64,000 nucleotides of DNA from Bog-756 sp963828385. Lineage in GTDB: Bacteria; Actinomycetota; Acidimicrobiia; Acidimicrobiales; RAAP-2. Shown here in pieces: positions 43,602-51,849 of this stretch (position 1 is the stretch's first letter; each line of letters starts with the position of its first letter). Under the pieces are notes generated by a model. The model was not told the DNA's origin, did not search any database, and worked only from the letters and a program-made list of their open reading frames with translations. Position numbers and translations under genes: made by a program. The DNA lies in assembly GCA_963828385.1 (NCBI GenBank), contig CAWHEF010000002.1, positions 186,001-250,000 on the forward strand, written 5' to 3'.

Positions 43602-43623
43602 GGGCGGGGCTTTCGCCCCGCCC
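43602..43623 (-). terminator. Hairpin downstream of the secreted-protein gene
   Basis: GGGCGGGGC-TTTC-GCCCCGCCC: a perfect 9-bp GC stem with a 4-nt loop, 50 nt after the stop of the minus-strand gene at 43675 and before the P450 promoter. No U-tract follows on the minus strand, so termination may be stem-driven. Confidence 0.6.
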
Positions 43624-43674
43624 TTGTCGTCATGCAATGTCACACGCTGCCAACGAATGGCAGCGCGATCTCGC

Positions 43675-44448
43675 TCAGGACGCTTCGGTGATGGCCAGCG
43701 AGCTGTTGCCGCCGATCGTGGCCGACGCGATGACGACACCCGACGAGGCGGGGGCAGTCAGGTCGTTCAGGAAGTTACCCGTCGTGTTCGTGCCACTGTC
43801 GTTCGTGAGGCACACCAGATCGGAGTAGTTCAAGCCCGTCGAGGCACCGTTCTCGTCCACGGCACCCGTCAACTGGAAGCCGACGATGCTGTTGCCCGAG
43901 CCGTCAGTGCCACACGCACCACCGACAACCTCGTTGGCGCTGCCGTACTCGAGCGTCACCTTGTTGCCGTTGTCCTTGGTCGTGAGGCCGTTGGCCAGCG
44001 CAGCCTGGAGGTCGCTCAAGCCGTTGCTTTCGAACTGCCCATCCGTGTCGTAGTAGTTGGGCTTCTTCGAGATCTCGTACGTGACGACGCCCTTTCCGTT
44101 CGTCTTCGAGGCCAGGCACGAGCTCGGGTCACCCGAGTTCGGAACGCCATTGGTCTGAGGACAGGCAACCGTCGCGCTGACGATCTTCACCTTGATGGCC
44201 GTGCCCGAGCATCCGGTCCCGGTCGGTGTGACGTCCGCCTTGGTGAGCACTGAGGTCTTCGTGGTGAGGGTGCCACCGTTGGACAACCCGGGAGCCTGGA
44301 ACGTGACTGATCCGGCTTGGGTGCAGGTGATCGGTCCAGGCGGAGGCTTCGCCGCTCCGGCGACGCCGGTACCGACAACGCCAACCGCGGTCGCCGCACC
44401 GATCGGCATGGCGACGGCTGCCACCACCATGAGGATCTTCTTGATCAT
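43675..44448 (-). CDS. Secreted protein of unknown function
   Basis: 257 residues. A Sec signal peptide (MIKKILMVVAAVAMPIGAA ... GVAGAA, cut at about residue 32) is followed by a Ser/Thr/Gly/Asn-rich extracytoplasmic domain with several Cys residues (ITCTQAG, GCSGT, VACPQ, SSCLAS, GACGT, LVCLTND) that could pair as disulfides. No family recognised. It has more Lys/Asn codons and lower GC than its neighbours. AAGGAG lies 7 nt before the ATG. It ends at a strong hairpin. Confidence 0.7.
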   Translation of the reverse strand: MIKKILMVVAAVAMPIGAATAVGVVGTGVAGAAKPPPGPITCTQAGSVTFQAPGLSNGGTLTTKTSVLTKADVTPTGTGCSGTAIKVKIVSATVACPQTNGVPNSGDPSSCLASKTNGKGVVTYEISKKPNYYDTDGQFESNGLSDLQAALANGLTTKDNGNKVTLEYGSANEVVGGACGTDGSGNSIVGFQLTGAVDENGASTGLNYSDLVCLTNDSGTNTTGNFLNDLTAPASSGVVIASATIGGNSSLAITEAS

Positions 44449-44897
44449 GTGTTGCTCCTTCTTTCTTCCGCGTCTCCGCGGTTATGTGAAGTCAGGCGAC
44501 GTTTGCCCCCCAACTGTGGCGGCGACCACCTGATCGGAGCCCCGTTCGGACTCGACCAGCTGGCGCGTCTGCCCCCAACCCGGTCGAACACATGACCCGC
44601 CAAGGCGTTCACGTGAGACGCGAAGCGAACGCCCCGAGCCTCACGGCGACTTCCCCCTTGCGCCAAGCGAACGGCCGCCTACCGAGCCGCATGGTAACGA
44701 TCGCCCACTGGCGAAGCAAGTGCCTGGCGGGCGAAGGCGTCTCGAGCGCGGCGTCCCGACCCGCACGAGTGGATCGCGCCACGATGCAAGCCGGCTCGTC
44801 CGAGCCGGGTGATTGTCATGCGTGCCCTGTTCACGTGACTGGTCTCCCGAACGTGACGATTGTTCCGGCTGCGACCGCGTCACTCCCCCGAGAAGGA
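44449..44897. other. 450-nt region without a gene
   Basis: It lies upstream of the secreted-protein gene and downstream of the cobalamin-binding protein gene (both minus). It carries the secreted gene's ribosome-binding site and a 7-bp inverted repeat (GGCGTTC ... GAACGCC, about 44603-44632). ORFs through it show no family motif. A clear promoter for the secreted gene was not found. Confidence 0.4.
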
Positions 44898-45803
44898 CTA
44901 CCGTCCACGCGTCGGCACTCTGATAGGAGCAACCAAGGTGTCGTCCGACGGGAGCGAGCCCGGTTGGAGAAGGGCGGCCAGCGCCTCGACACCGTCGGCC
45001 ACGCGGGGCCCGGGGCGCACGAAGGCAGCGTCGGCGTCCACCGCCCAGACGTGGATGTCGCGTTCGAGATGTCCGGCCTCGACGACCTGCCGGGCCAGGG
45101 CGCGGGCCCCCTCCAGGCGGAAGCCGCACGGTGCCACCACGACGACATCGGGGGCGCTGGCGGCGACGTCGGCCCAGCTCACCTCGAACGACCGCGCCCC
45201 GCTCGAACCGAGGACCGGCGTTCCGCCCGCTGCCACCACCATGTCGGGTACCCAGTGCCCCGAGGTGAACGGGGGGTCGGTCCACTCGAGCACGGCCGTC
45301 CGCGGCCGGGACGGGTCGTCTACCTTTGACCGGACGGCATCGATGCGTCGTCGCAACTCGGCCATGAGCGCCGCCGCCGCGTCCTCGTGCCCGGTGGCGC
45401 GGCCGACCGTACCGATCGAGGCGATGACGTCGTCGAGCGTCATCGGGTCGAGGGTCAGGATCTCGCAGCGGCAACCGAGATGGTCGAGGGCAGCGTCGAC
45501 CTCGGAGATGTCGACTGCGCATACGGCGCACAGGTCCTGGGTCACGACGAGGTCGGGGTCGATGTCGGAGAGCGCCCCCTCGTCGAGGTGGTAGAGGTCC
45601 TCCCCGGCGGCGATGCGGTCGCGGACGGCTCGGTCGATCTGGGCCGGTGCCAGTCCCTCGGGAAGGGCCGAGGTCGAGACGATCCGGCGTCGGCGTGCCT
45701 CCTCGGGGAAGTCGCACTCGAAGGTGACGCCGACCACGTCGTCGCCGGCGCCGATGGCGAAGAGGATCTCGGTAGCCGAGGGCAGCAGGGAGACGATGCG
45801 CAC
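44898..45803 (-). CDS. Cobalamin-binding / BtuF-like periplasmic-binding-fold protein without signal peptide
   Basis: 301 residues. MRIVSLLPSATEILFAIGAGDDVVGVTFECDFP is the N-terminus of the Peripla_BP_2 BtuF-like group; LVVTQDLCAVCAVD and EWTDPPFTSGHWVPDMV-AAGG also match. No signal peptide or lipobox is seen, so unlike true BtuF it appears cytosolic. Such stand-alone members are common in Actinobacteria and their role is unclear. It starts 4 nt after the EthD gene and is co-transcribed with it. No cobalamin riboswitch was found nearby. Confidence 0.8.
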   Translation of the reverse strand: MRIVSLLPSATEILFAIGAGDDVVGVTFECDFPEEARRRRIVSTSALPEGLAPAQIDRAVRDRIAAGEDLYHLDEGALSDIDPDLVVTQDLCAVCAVDISEVDAALDHLGCRCEILTLDPMTLDDVIASIGTVGRATGHEDAAAALMAELRRRIDAVRSKVDDPSRPRTAVLEWTDPPFTSGHWVPDMVVAAGGTPVLGSSGARSFEVSWADVAASAPDVVVVAPCGFRLEGARALARQVVEAGHLERDIHVWAVDADAAFVRPGPRVADGVEALAALLQPGSLPSDDTLVAPIRVPTRGR

Positions 45804-45807
45804 GGAC

Positions 45808-46173
45808 TCAGGTGCTCCAGTCGACGGCGCCGTCGATGATCACCCGTGGCTCCTCGGTGAGGACGAACTCGAGATGGTCGAGATCGAGGAACTCGGCGAT
45901 GTCCTGGAACATCTGGGGCGAGTCATCCTCGGTCATGTGGGCTCGGTACTCGTCCATCGACGCGAACCACTGGACGGTCACGCCGTCGTAACCGGACCGG
46001 TCGTCGTCATCCCGGTAGTCGGCGAGCGGCCGTGGGTTCTGCTCGTAACGGAGGACGTGGGACCCGCACTTGCCGTTCTTGATCAGTGGGCCGTGGCGGT
46101 CCCGCCAATAGGCCTGGAAGGCAGCAGGGGTCATCCCCTCCTTGCGCTTGAGCAGGCAGGTCAGCTTGATCAT
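45808..46173 (-). CDS. EthD domain protein
   Basis: 121 residues, ferredoxin-like alpha+beta barrel. MIKLTCLLKRKEGMTPAAFQ-YWRDRHGPL is the EthD signature; VTVQWFASMDEYRAHM follows. The family includes monooxygenase- or dehydratase-like accessory proteins for ether, alkane or polyketide metabolism. ATG 46173 is 7 nt after a leaderless -10 box (TAGGCT). Confidence 0.85.
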   Translation of the reverse strand: MIKLTCLLKRKEGMTPAAFQAYWRDRHGPLIKNGKCGSHVLRYEQNPRPLADYRDDDDRSGYDGVTVQWFASMDEYRAHMTEDDSPQMFQDIAEFLDLDHLEFVLTEEPRVIIDGAVDWST

Positions 46174-46180
46174 CGACGGC

Positions 46181-46186
46181 AGCCTA
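46181..46186 (-). promoter_or_regulatory. Leaderless -10 box for the EthD gene
   Basis: Minus strand TAGGCT, 7 nt, ATG 46173. It overlaps the stop region of the upstream methyltransferase gene. Confidence 0.55.
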
Positions 46187-47146
46187 TGGTCCCTCTTCCC
46201 GCACAGGGGCGCAGAAGAGGTCGGACGTGTACGGGAGCGGTATCGGCTCGCCCACCGACGCGCCGAGCTCGCGGACCGTTGCCAGGACCTGGTGGCGCCG
46301 GGCGTCGGGGAGCACGCGGACGTAGCTGCGGGAGGCCACCTGCTCGACGAACCCGGCGATGTCGAGGTGCTGGACGAAGGAGTAGCGGGTGCGGTCGACG
46401 GGTCCGAACAGCCCGCTCTTCTCGAGATCGGCACCGAAGTCCCGGCTGACCCCTTCGGGCTGGCCGGTCGTCCACTTGCTGCGGTGGACGAGCTCGGCCA
46501 CCAGCGGGTCCGATTCGTCGCGTTCGTTTCTGATGAGGGCCAGCCAGCCGCCAGACCGGAGGACCCGCGCCACCTCGGGCAGGGCGACCTCCGGCTCGAA
46601 CCAGTGGAAGGCCTGGGCGACCACGGCGGCGTCGAAGCTGCTGTCGCGGACGGGGATCGACTCCGCCACACCGGCCACGACGGGAGTACCGGGGACGCAC
46701 CTGCGGAACTCGGCGCGCATCGATGCCGACGGTTCGACGGCCACGCACTCGATGCCGTCGGTCACCAGCTTGCGGGTGAGCTTGCCGGTGCCGGCGGCGA
46801 TGTCGAGGATGCGCGACCCGGTGCCGAGGCCGGCGACCGCCTCCAGGTGGGACACCGCCTCGTCCGGGTAGCCGGGACGGGCCCGTTCGTAGACCTCGGA
46901 GCCGGACTGGAACCCGACGCGACCCGAGACGCCGGTGCGGAAGGAGGTTCCGTGACGCTTTCGGCGGCCACGGCGGAAGCGTACGACAACTGCGATTGGC
47001 ACCCGGGTGGGGCGAGCCGGAGGTACGGCGGTGCCGGCCGGAGCCGGGTCCAGGCGGGGAGCGGCGTTCGACAGACCGGGTTTCTCGCAACCCGGCAGGT
47101 CGACCGGCAAACCGGGATCAGCTACCGTCGCGTAGGTGTCCGCCAC
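46184..47146 (-). CDS. Class I SAM-dependent methyltransferase
   Basis: Up to 320 residues. A UbiE/Methyltransf_11-type core: YERARPGYPDEAVSHL, motif I ILDIAAGTGKLTRKLV, VAVEPSASMRAEF, FDAAVVAQAFHWFEPE, LPEVARVLRSGGWLALI. The substrate is unknown. The first about 60 residues (from GTG 47146) are low-complexity and overlap the leaderless promoter of the divergent acyltransferase, so the real start is probably downstream, for example a GTG at about 47003. Confidence 0.82.
   Translation of the reverse strand: MADTYATVADPGLPVDLPGCEKPGLSNAAPRLDPAPAGTAVPPARPTRVPIAVVVRFRRGRRKRHGTSFRTGVSGRVGFQSGSEVYERARPGYPDEAVSHLEAVAGLGTGSRILDIAAGTGKLTRKLVTDGIECVAVEPSASMRAEFRRCVPGTPVVAGVAESIPVRDSSFDAAVVAQAFHWFEPEVALPEVARVLRSGGWLALIRNERDESDPLVAELVHRSKWTTGQPEGVSRDFGADLEKSGLFGPVDRTRYSFVQHLDIAGFVEQVASRSYVRVLPDARRHQVLATVRELGASVGEPIPLPYTSDLFCAPVREEGP
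47123..47128 (+). promoter_or_regulatory. Leaderless -10 box for the acyltransferase gene
   Basis: TACCGT, 7 nt, GTG 47136. Confidence 0.55.
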
Positions 47147-48089
47147 AAGCCGGGAGAACGGCTACCGGCCCGACCCGATGACATCGACGTCGGTCGGTCG
47201 GGGGCGAGGTGAGCCTGCCGGTTCCCCCGGTGGCGGGGTGCTCCGACCGGGTTCGAAGCGCAACCGGTGGATCACGTCGGTCATCCACGGTGTACGGGAG
47301 TGGACGGCGCGGCACGGGGCCGTCGGAGCCGACGACCGGATCGCCCGGCGGTTCGGTGCCTTCGGCGAAGGGACGTGTCTCGTCTACCCCCCCGGCGTGC
47401 TCTTCGGCGAGCAATGGATCCGCCTGGGTCGGGACACCCTGATCGGTCCGGGCGTGAGCATTACCGCCGGGATGGTGCCGGGCCAGAAGATGGTCACCGA
47501 CCCCGTCGTCACGGTCGGGGACCGCTGCATGATCGGGCGGGAGAGCCATATCGTTGGCCACTTCAGCCTCGAGATCGGCGACGACGTCCACACCGGTCCC
47601 CACGTCTACGTCACCGACCAGAACCACGGCTACGAGAATCCGGACGAGGTCGTCCACACTCAGTGGCCCAGCGACGTCGCCGTCAGCATCGGCAGCGGGA
47701 GTTGGCTCGGCACGGGGGCGGTCATCCTGCCGGGCACGTTCCTCGGGCGCAACGTCGTGGTGGGAGCGGGCGCGGTCGTTCGAGGGACGTTTCCCGACCA
47801 CTGTGTGGTCGCCGGGGTTCCTGCCAGGGTCGTCCGCCGGCACCTTCCCGGGCGGGGATGGGTGTCGGAAGGCGGATTTGCGGCGACGGTGGAGGAGCCC
47901 GATGCGGTTCAGACCCGATGGTCGGAGTCGGTCCTCTCGGAGTCGGTCCTCTCGGAGTCGGGCCTCTCGGGAGGGGGCCCGGGCGGAGGTCGCCCGGGCG
48001 GAGGTCGGTCGGGAGCGCTGATCGGGGGCACCAGCGCCGCCCTCCGCTGGACCGTCGACGTCGTCCGGCCCGGTGTCCGGCGACGCTGA
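47136..48089 (+). CDS. Hexapeptide-repeat (left-handed beta-helix) acyltransferase
   Basis: 317 residues. Hexapeptide repeats are visible from about residue 105: DTLIGPGVSI, RCMIGRESHIVG, EIGDDVHTGPHVYVTDQNHG, VSIGSGSWLGTGAVILPG, NVVVGAGAVVRG, CVVAGVPARVV, as in NodL/WbbJ/maltose acetyltransferases with the catalytic His in DQNHGY. It probably acetylates a sugar or envelope molecule. The C-terminal 60 residues are Ser/Glu then Gly/Arg-rich with a three-fold repeat and overlap the patatin ORF antisense. Confidence 0.82.
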   Translation: MSATSRENGYRPDPMTSTSVGRGRGEPAGSPGGGVLRPGSKRNRWITSVIHGVREWTARHGAVGADDRIARRFGAFGEGTCLVYPPGVLFGEQWIRLGRDTLIGPGVSITAGMVPGQKMVTDPVVTVGDRCMIGRESHIVGHFSLEIGDDVHTGPHVYVTDQNHGYENPDEVVHTQWPSDVAVSIGSGSWLGTGAVILPGTFLGRNVVVGAGAVVRGTFPDHCVVAGVPARVVRRHLPGRGWVSEGGFAATVEEPDAVQTRWSESVLSESVLSESGLSGGGPGGGRPGGGRSGALIGGTSAALRWTVDVVRPGVRRR

Positions 48090-49455
48090 CCTGATGGCCC
48101 GCACGTGGCGCCCGTTGAGCATCGCCCGGGCCCGGATGCGGGCGCCGCTCGGGACACGCAGCCTGGCGCCGCTCGGGACCCGCAGGCGCGTGGACATGTG
48201 GTCTGCCAGGTGGCGCGCCGGGAAGTCTCCCCTGTCGTCTGCCGGGAGGTCCGCCCGGTGGTCTGCCCGGTCGTCTGCCGGGAGGTCCTCGGGGAGGTGT
48301 TCGAGGGGATGCGGCGCGGCGGCGTGTCGTCGTCGTGGTCAGCGGCGGAGGCCGCAGATGGAGCACCGACCCGCACCTCATCTGGACGGGCGAGAACCGT
48401 GGATTCGGGCGTGCCGAGCCCGTAACGGGCGACGATCTCCTCCGCCTCACGGCGTCCCTCGGCGATCAGCTCGTCGGTGGTGGAGAAGTCGTTGAAGTCG
48501 CGGTCGCCGGGCTCGCTCCCGCAGCAGACGATCACCTCCACTCCGGCGGGAAGCTGCATCAGGTCCTGGGGAAACCGGCTGTGGACGGAGATCCACAGTG
48601 CATTGAGGATGGCTTCTGCGGGCCGCTTGGGCAGGACCGGGGTGAACGTGGGCGGTGTACAGAGGAGGACCACGATGCGCGTGGCCCCGGCATCGAGGGC
48701 CCGACGGATTGGCACGTTGTCCACCACGCCTCCGTCGATGTACCGCTCCCCGTTGATCTCCACCGGCGGAAAGATGGCGGGAACCGCCGACGACGCCAGC
48801 ACGGTCTCGACGACGGGACCGGAGGTGAACCAGTGCTCGCCGCCGTCGGCGAGCGATGTGGCGACCACTTCGACGGGAATCTGCGCATCCTCCAGGCGGG
48901 CATAGGGGACCCCGTCCTCGATGATCCTGCGGAGTCCGGTGTTGGGGTAGACCGAGTCCCGCTGTTGGATGTACATCCACGGGCCGTGGAGCCGACCCTG
49001 CGGATAGATGCTGTCGCGGTCGAGTGCCAGCCACACCTCGGACATGTGCTCGACCCACGCACGGGACGGGTCGGCGGCGAAAGCCGTACCGTTGACGGCG
49101 CCGACCGAGCATCCGTAGATCCGATCGGGGACGAACCCGTGCTCGGACAGGACCTGGAGCATGCCGATCTGAACGGCGCCCCGCGTGCCCGCCTCCGGCC
49201 AGGACGAGCGCGGTCATGTCCGGTTCGTCCTCGCCGCCGGCCCCGTCGTCCTGGGGCGTCGTCACCGGGGTCGGCTCCGGGGCGGGAGCGGGCGCCGACG
49301 GCCGGGGCAGCGTCATCGCCGTCGAGCCAGCTGGAGCGCGCCGCCGCCGCTCGTTTCATCGTGAACCGGAGGACGAGGACGATCAGGATCAGGCTGGCGA
49401 CGACGAACACGGCGAAGACCGTGGCGAACAGAGCGTTCGACGTGGCGAAGACCAT
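47909..49455 (-). CDS. Patatin-like phospholipase with predicted N-terminal membrane helix, frameshifted
   Basis: The patatin core is clear: the nucleophile elbow GCSVGAVNG (GxSxG), AIFPPVEINGERYIDGGVVDNVPI with the DGG dyad Asp, and the upstream oxyanion loop ALVLAGGG. ALVLAGGG and MLQVLSEHGF are in different frames; deleting one G in GGCGGGCACG (about 49195) restores GGGTRGAVQIGMLQV. Further upstream, MVFATSNALFATVFAVFVVASLILIVLVL (start 49455, with its own leaderless -10) is a transmembrane helix in a third frame; a second indel in the Pro/Ala-rich linker would make it the membrane anchor of this lipase. The last about 165 residues are a low-complexity Arg/Thr/Pro tail overlapping the acyltransferase gene antisense. 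Confidence 0.72.
47922..47966 (+). repeat. 15-nt x3 repeat in the acyltransferase tail
   Basis: TCGGAGTCGGTCCTC at 47922-47936, 47937-47951 and (one change) 47952-47966; encodes SESVL-type pentapeptides. Confidence 0.92.
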
Positions 49456-49462
49456 CGACAAA

Positions 49463-49468
49463 AGGCTA
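49463..49468 (-). promoter_or_regulatory. Leaderless -10 box of the membrane-helix/patatin gene
   Basis: Minus strand TAGCCT, 7 nt, ATG 49455. Confidence 0.55.
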
Positions 49469-49712
49469 CCGGCGACGATGCGGGGAACCGGGTTTGGCGG
49501 CGATCCCGGCTGTCACGGGGAGGTTGGGGGCGGCCTGCTCGGGATTCGACGGCACCGTGATACAGCCTTGGTTCATGCTGGCAGCATGCTGGTCATGGAT
49601 CGGGATCGATTGATCGGGGCCTCGGACGGGGATATCAGCTCCCGGCTTGGGCTCGAGCGCGGTCGAGACGGGCGCGGGATCCGGTGCGGACGGGACCAGT
49701 GGAAGTACAGGT

Positions 49713-50849
49713 ATGGGCGGCACCCGGACCGACCTCCCCTCGTCGAAAGAGGCCGAATCCTCCGACGGTGGACGATCCCCATCGCCGTCCGGTTCCCGCC
49801 GCTGGCGCCCACTGCGTGGTGCCGAGCTTCTCGACCGACTGCGAGCAACGGGCCGGCAGCGGCCCAAGGCCAACCCGGAGTTGGCTCCGCGTCTGTCCCG
49901 GCTCGTCATGGACGGGGTCGACACGGCCGGGGTCGATATGGCCGGGGTCGACATGGACGGGGTCGACACGGCCGGAACCGGTGGCTCGTCGAACGTGGTC
50001 GTCACGAAGGACCGGCTCACGCGAGTGCTCGCCTGTGAGGCTCACTACGTCGCCACCGAGTTCGGCGATCGGAGGCCCAGCGTCGCCATGGCCCGCGGCG
50101 TTCTGGTCGACGCCCTGTTCCGTCAACTGGTGACGACGGGATCGATCGAGGATCCGATGGCCGACGGCCTGGCGGCACTGGCCCTCGATGACCAGCAACA
50201 CCAGCTGGTTCCGTGGATCAGCGCGCTTCCGACCGCCGACCGGCTCGAGCTCGAATCGGAGGTGGTCCGCCAGGCTGCTGGGCTCGTGGACCGCTGGCCG
50301 TCGCTCGACCCCGGGTGGTGGCCGCGCACCCAGGAAGCGATGCGGGCCAACCTTGCCGACGGGGCGGTCCAGCTCTCGGCCCGGGTCGACCTGGTGATCG
50401 GGCGACCGGCTGTCCGCGAGGCGTCGATGGCGATCGTCGAGGTCAAGTCGGGTAAGCGTCGGATCGAGCACAGAGCCGACCTGCACTTCTATGCGCTGGT
50501 CCAGACATTGAGGAGCGGGGTCCCGCCGTTCGTCGTCGCCACCTACTACACGGGTACCGGCGAGCTCGATGTCGAAGCAGTCACTGACGAGCTCCTGCTC
50601 GTAGCTGCTCGTCGCACGGGCGCCGGGGTGCGGGGACTCGTCTCGCTCGGCGTGCTCGGAAGCGGCGCGACCCTTCGCCGCACCCCCAACAACCTTTGCG
50701 GTATCTGCTCCGAGCTGTCCGGGTGCGAACCAGGATCTTCATACGTCGAATCGCGGTGGGAGGCCTCGGGGGGCGGTGCTGACGGCGACGGTCCCTACGG
50801 CGATGGCGGGTCACGGGCGGAGAGCGTCGAGCAGAGGGGACTCCGCTGA
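49713..50849 (+). CDS. PD-(D/E)XK nuclease of Cas4/AddB type with four cluster cysteines
   Basis: 378 residues. Nuclease motifs: LSARVDLVIG (Asp), MAIVEVKSGKRR (E-x-K) and a downstream Tyr in RADLHFYALVQ. One Cys in RVLACEAHYV near the start of the domain and three at the end (NNLCGICSELSGC, C-x2-C-x5-C) form the 4Fe-4S pattern of Cas4 and AddB. A RecB-like single-strand exonuclease role in repair or defence is likely. No CRISPR or helicase gene is nearby. GGAAG sits 7 nt before ATG 49713. The N-terminal extension holds a four-fold Gly-Val-Asp repeat. The next gene overlaps by one base. Confidence 0.8.
   Translation: MGGTRTDLPSSKEAESSDGGRSPSPSGSRRWRPLRGAELLDRLRATGRQRPKANPELAPRLSRLVMDGVDTAGVDMAGVDMDGVDTAGTGGSSNVVVTKDRLTRVLACEAHYVATEFGDRRPSVAMARGVLVDALFRQLVTTGSIEDPMADGLAALALDDQQHQLVPWISALPTADRLELESEVVRQAAGLVDRWPSLDPGWWPRTQEAMRANLADGAVQLSARVDLVIGRPAVREASMAIVEVKSGKRRIEHRADLHFYALVQTLRSGVPPFVVATYYTGTGELDVEAVTDELLLVAARRTGAGVRGLVSLGVLGSGATLRRTPNNLCGICSELSGCEPGSSYVESRWEASGGGADGDGPYGDGGSRAESVEQRGLR
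49914..49973 (+). repeat. 15-nt x4 repeat in the nuclease gene
   Basis: GGGGTCGACACGGCC-type units at 49914, 49929, 49944 and 49959; encodes GVDTA/GVDMD pentapeptides before the nuclease domain. Confidence 0.92.
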
Positions 50850-51803
50850 TGTCGAGTCCTCAGACGCTGTCGAAGGTCATCCTGCACCGGACAGAGGACA
50901 AATCGGAACGGGCGCAGACGGGCCAACGCGGCGACTGCGGCCGCCCGTACTCGAGAGCTGTTGACAGGGCTTGGGAAACCAGCGACATCCCTTGTCGGAA
51001 ACGGCGAGCGGGACAGCGGCTGGGACGACGTTCGTGACCGCCTGGCGTCGACGCTGCCACCGAGCCCGGCGACGCTGGACCGAGGCTCGTCGTTCGACAT
51101 CACCGTGCCCATGGTGCGTCGGGCGCGAGCGAACCCGGCGACCCTCGGCGTCGAGGAGGAGCCGTTCGCCTGGAAATCCGCGTTCGTGCGCCGGTCGCTG
51201 GGTCTGGCGGCGATCGAGGCCTGCCTGGCCGGGAGGTCGAGCACACCGGCGGAGTCGGTCGGCCCCGTCCTGTCGGCAGCGATCGCCCAGTGGGAACAGA
51301 GCGGTTGGCGGACGTTCCACTGGGAGCCGTGGTGCGCCGGGCTGCGGTCCGGCGCCCGGGCTGTCGTCCTGGCCGACGCGGTCACATGGGCGACCGCTCT
51401 GTGGTCGTCGTTCGAGTGGCGAGCGCTGCCCTCCAGCACTCGTCTCGGCGGGCCCACGGTGCAGTGGAACTGTCCTGGTGCCCCGATGATCCGACTGCGA
51501 GCCCGGGCCGACGTGCGGGTCCCGTTGGAGGATGAGCGTCGGGGCGCTGAGGCACTGGTCGCCGTGTCGGGGGGCGTTCCCGGCCTCGATTGGGCCGAGG
51601 ACCTGGCCTTCCTGGCGCTCGTGTCGGGCCTCGGGCCGCCCCAACGAAACGTTCCCATCCGGGTCATGGGCCTGTGGCCCGACACCGGCGCCCACCGGAC
51701 GCTCGAGATCGACGATGCGACCTTGGCCGGCGCAGCATCGGCGGTGGAGCGGACGCTCGCCGCCGTGGTCGAGGCGCGCCGCTCCGGAACGGTGGGCCAC
51801 TGA
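50849..51803 (+). CDS. Uncharacterised partner of the Cas4-like nuclease, probably frameshifted
   Basis: No family recognised. ATG 50849 overlaps the nuclease stop (TGATG) and begins MSSPQTLSKVILHRTEDKSE, but that frame stops at 51037. The long frame (LLTGLGKPATSLVGNGERDS ... to 51803) is open from the same area. Removing one G in a GGG run at about 50920 joins ERAQT to ANAATAAARTRELLTGLG and gives about 317 residues. The protein is Trp- and Arg-rich, mostly alpha/beta, with VPIRVMGLWPDTGAHRTLEIDDATL near the end. Co-translation with the nuclease suggests a subunit or accessory factor. Confidence 0.6.
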
Positions 51804-51849
51804 CCGCTCAGGTACGAGCCGACGAGCGATGCCGACGATGCCCGGCCCG

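Noticed and set aside
44592..45329. Plus-strand ORF of 245 residues over the cobalamin-binding protein gene
   Set aside because: Shadow; the minus strand carries the BtuF-like sequence.
45200..46200. Cobalamin riboswitch expected near the BtuF-like gene
   Set aside because: No B12-box consensus was found; the gene is directly preceded by the EthD gene.
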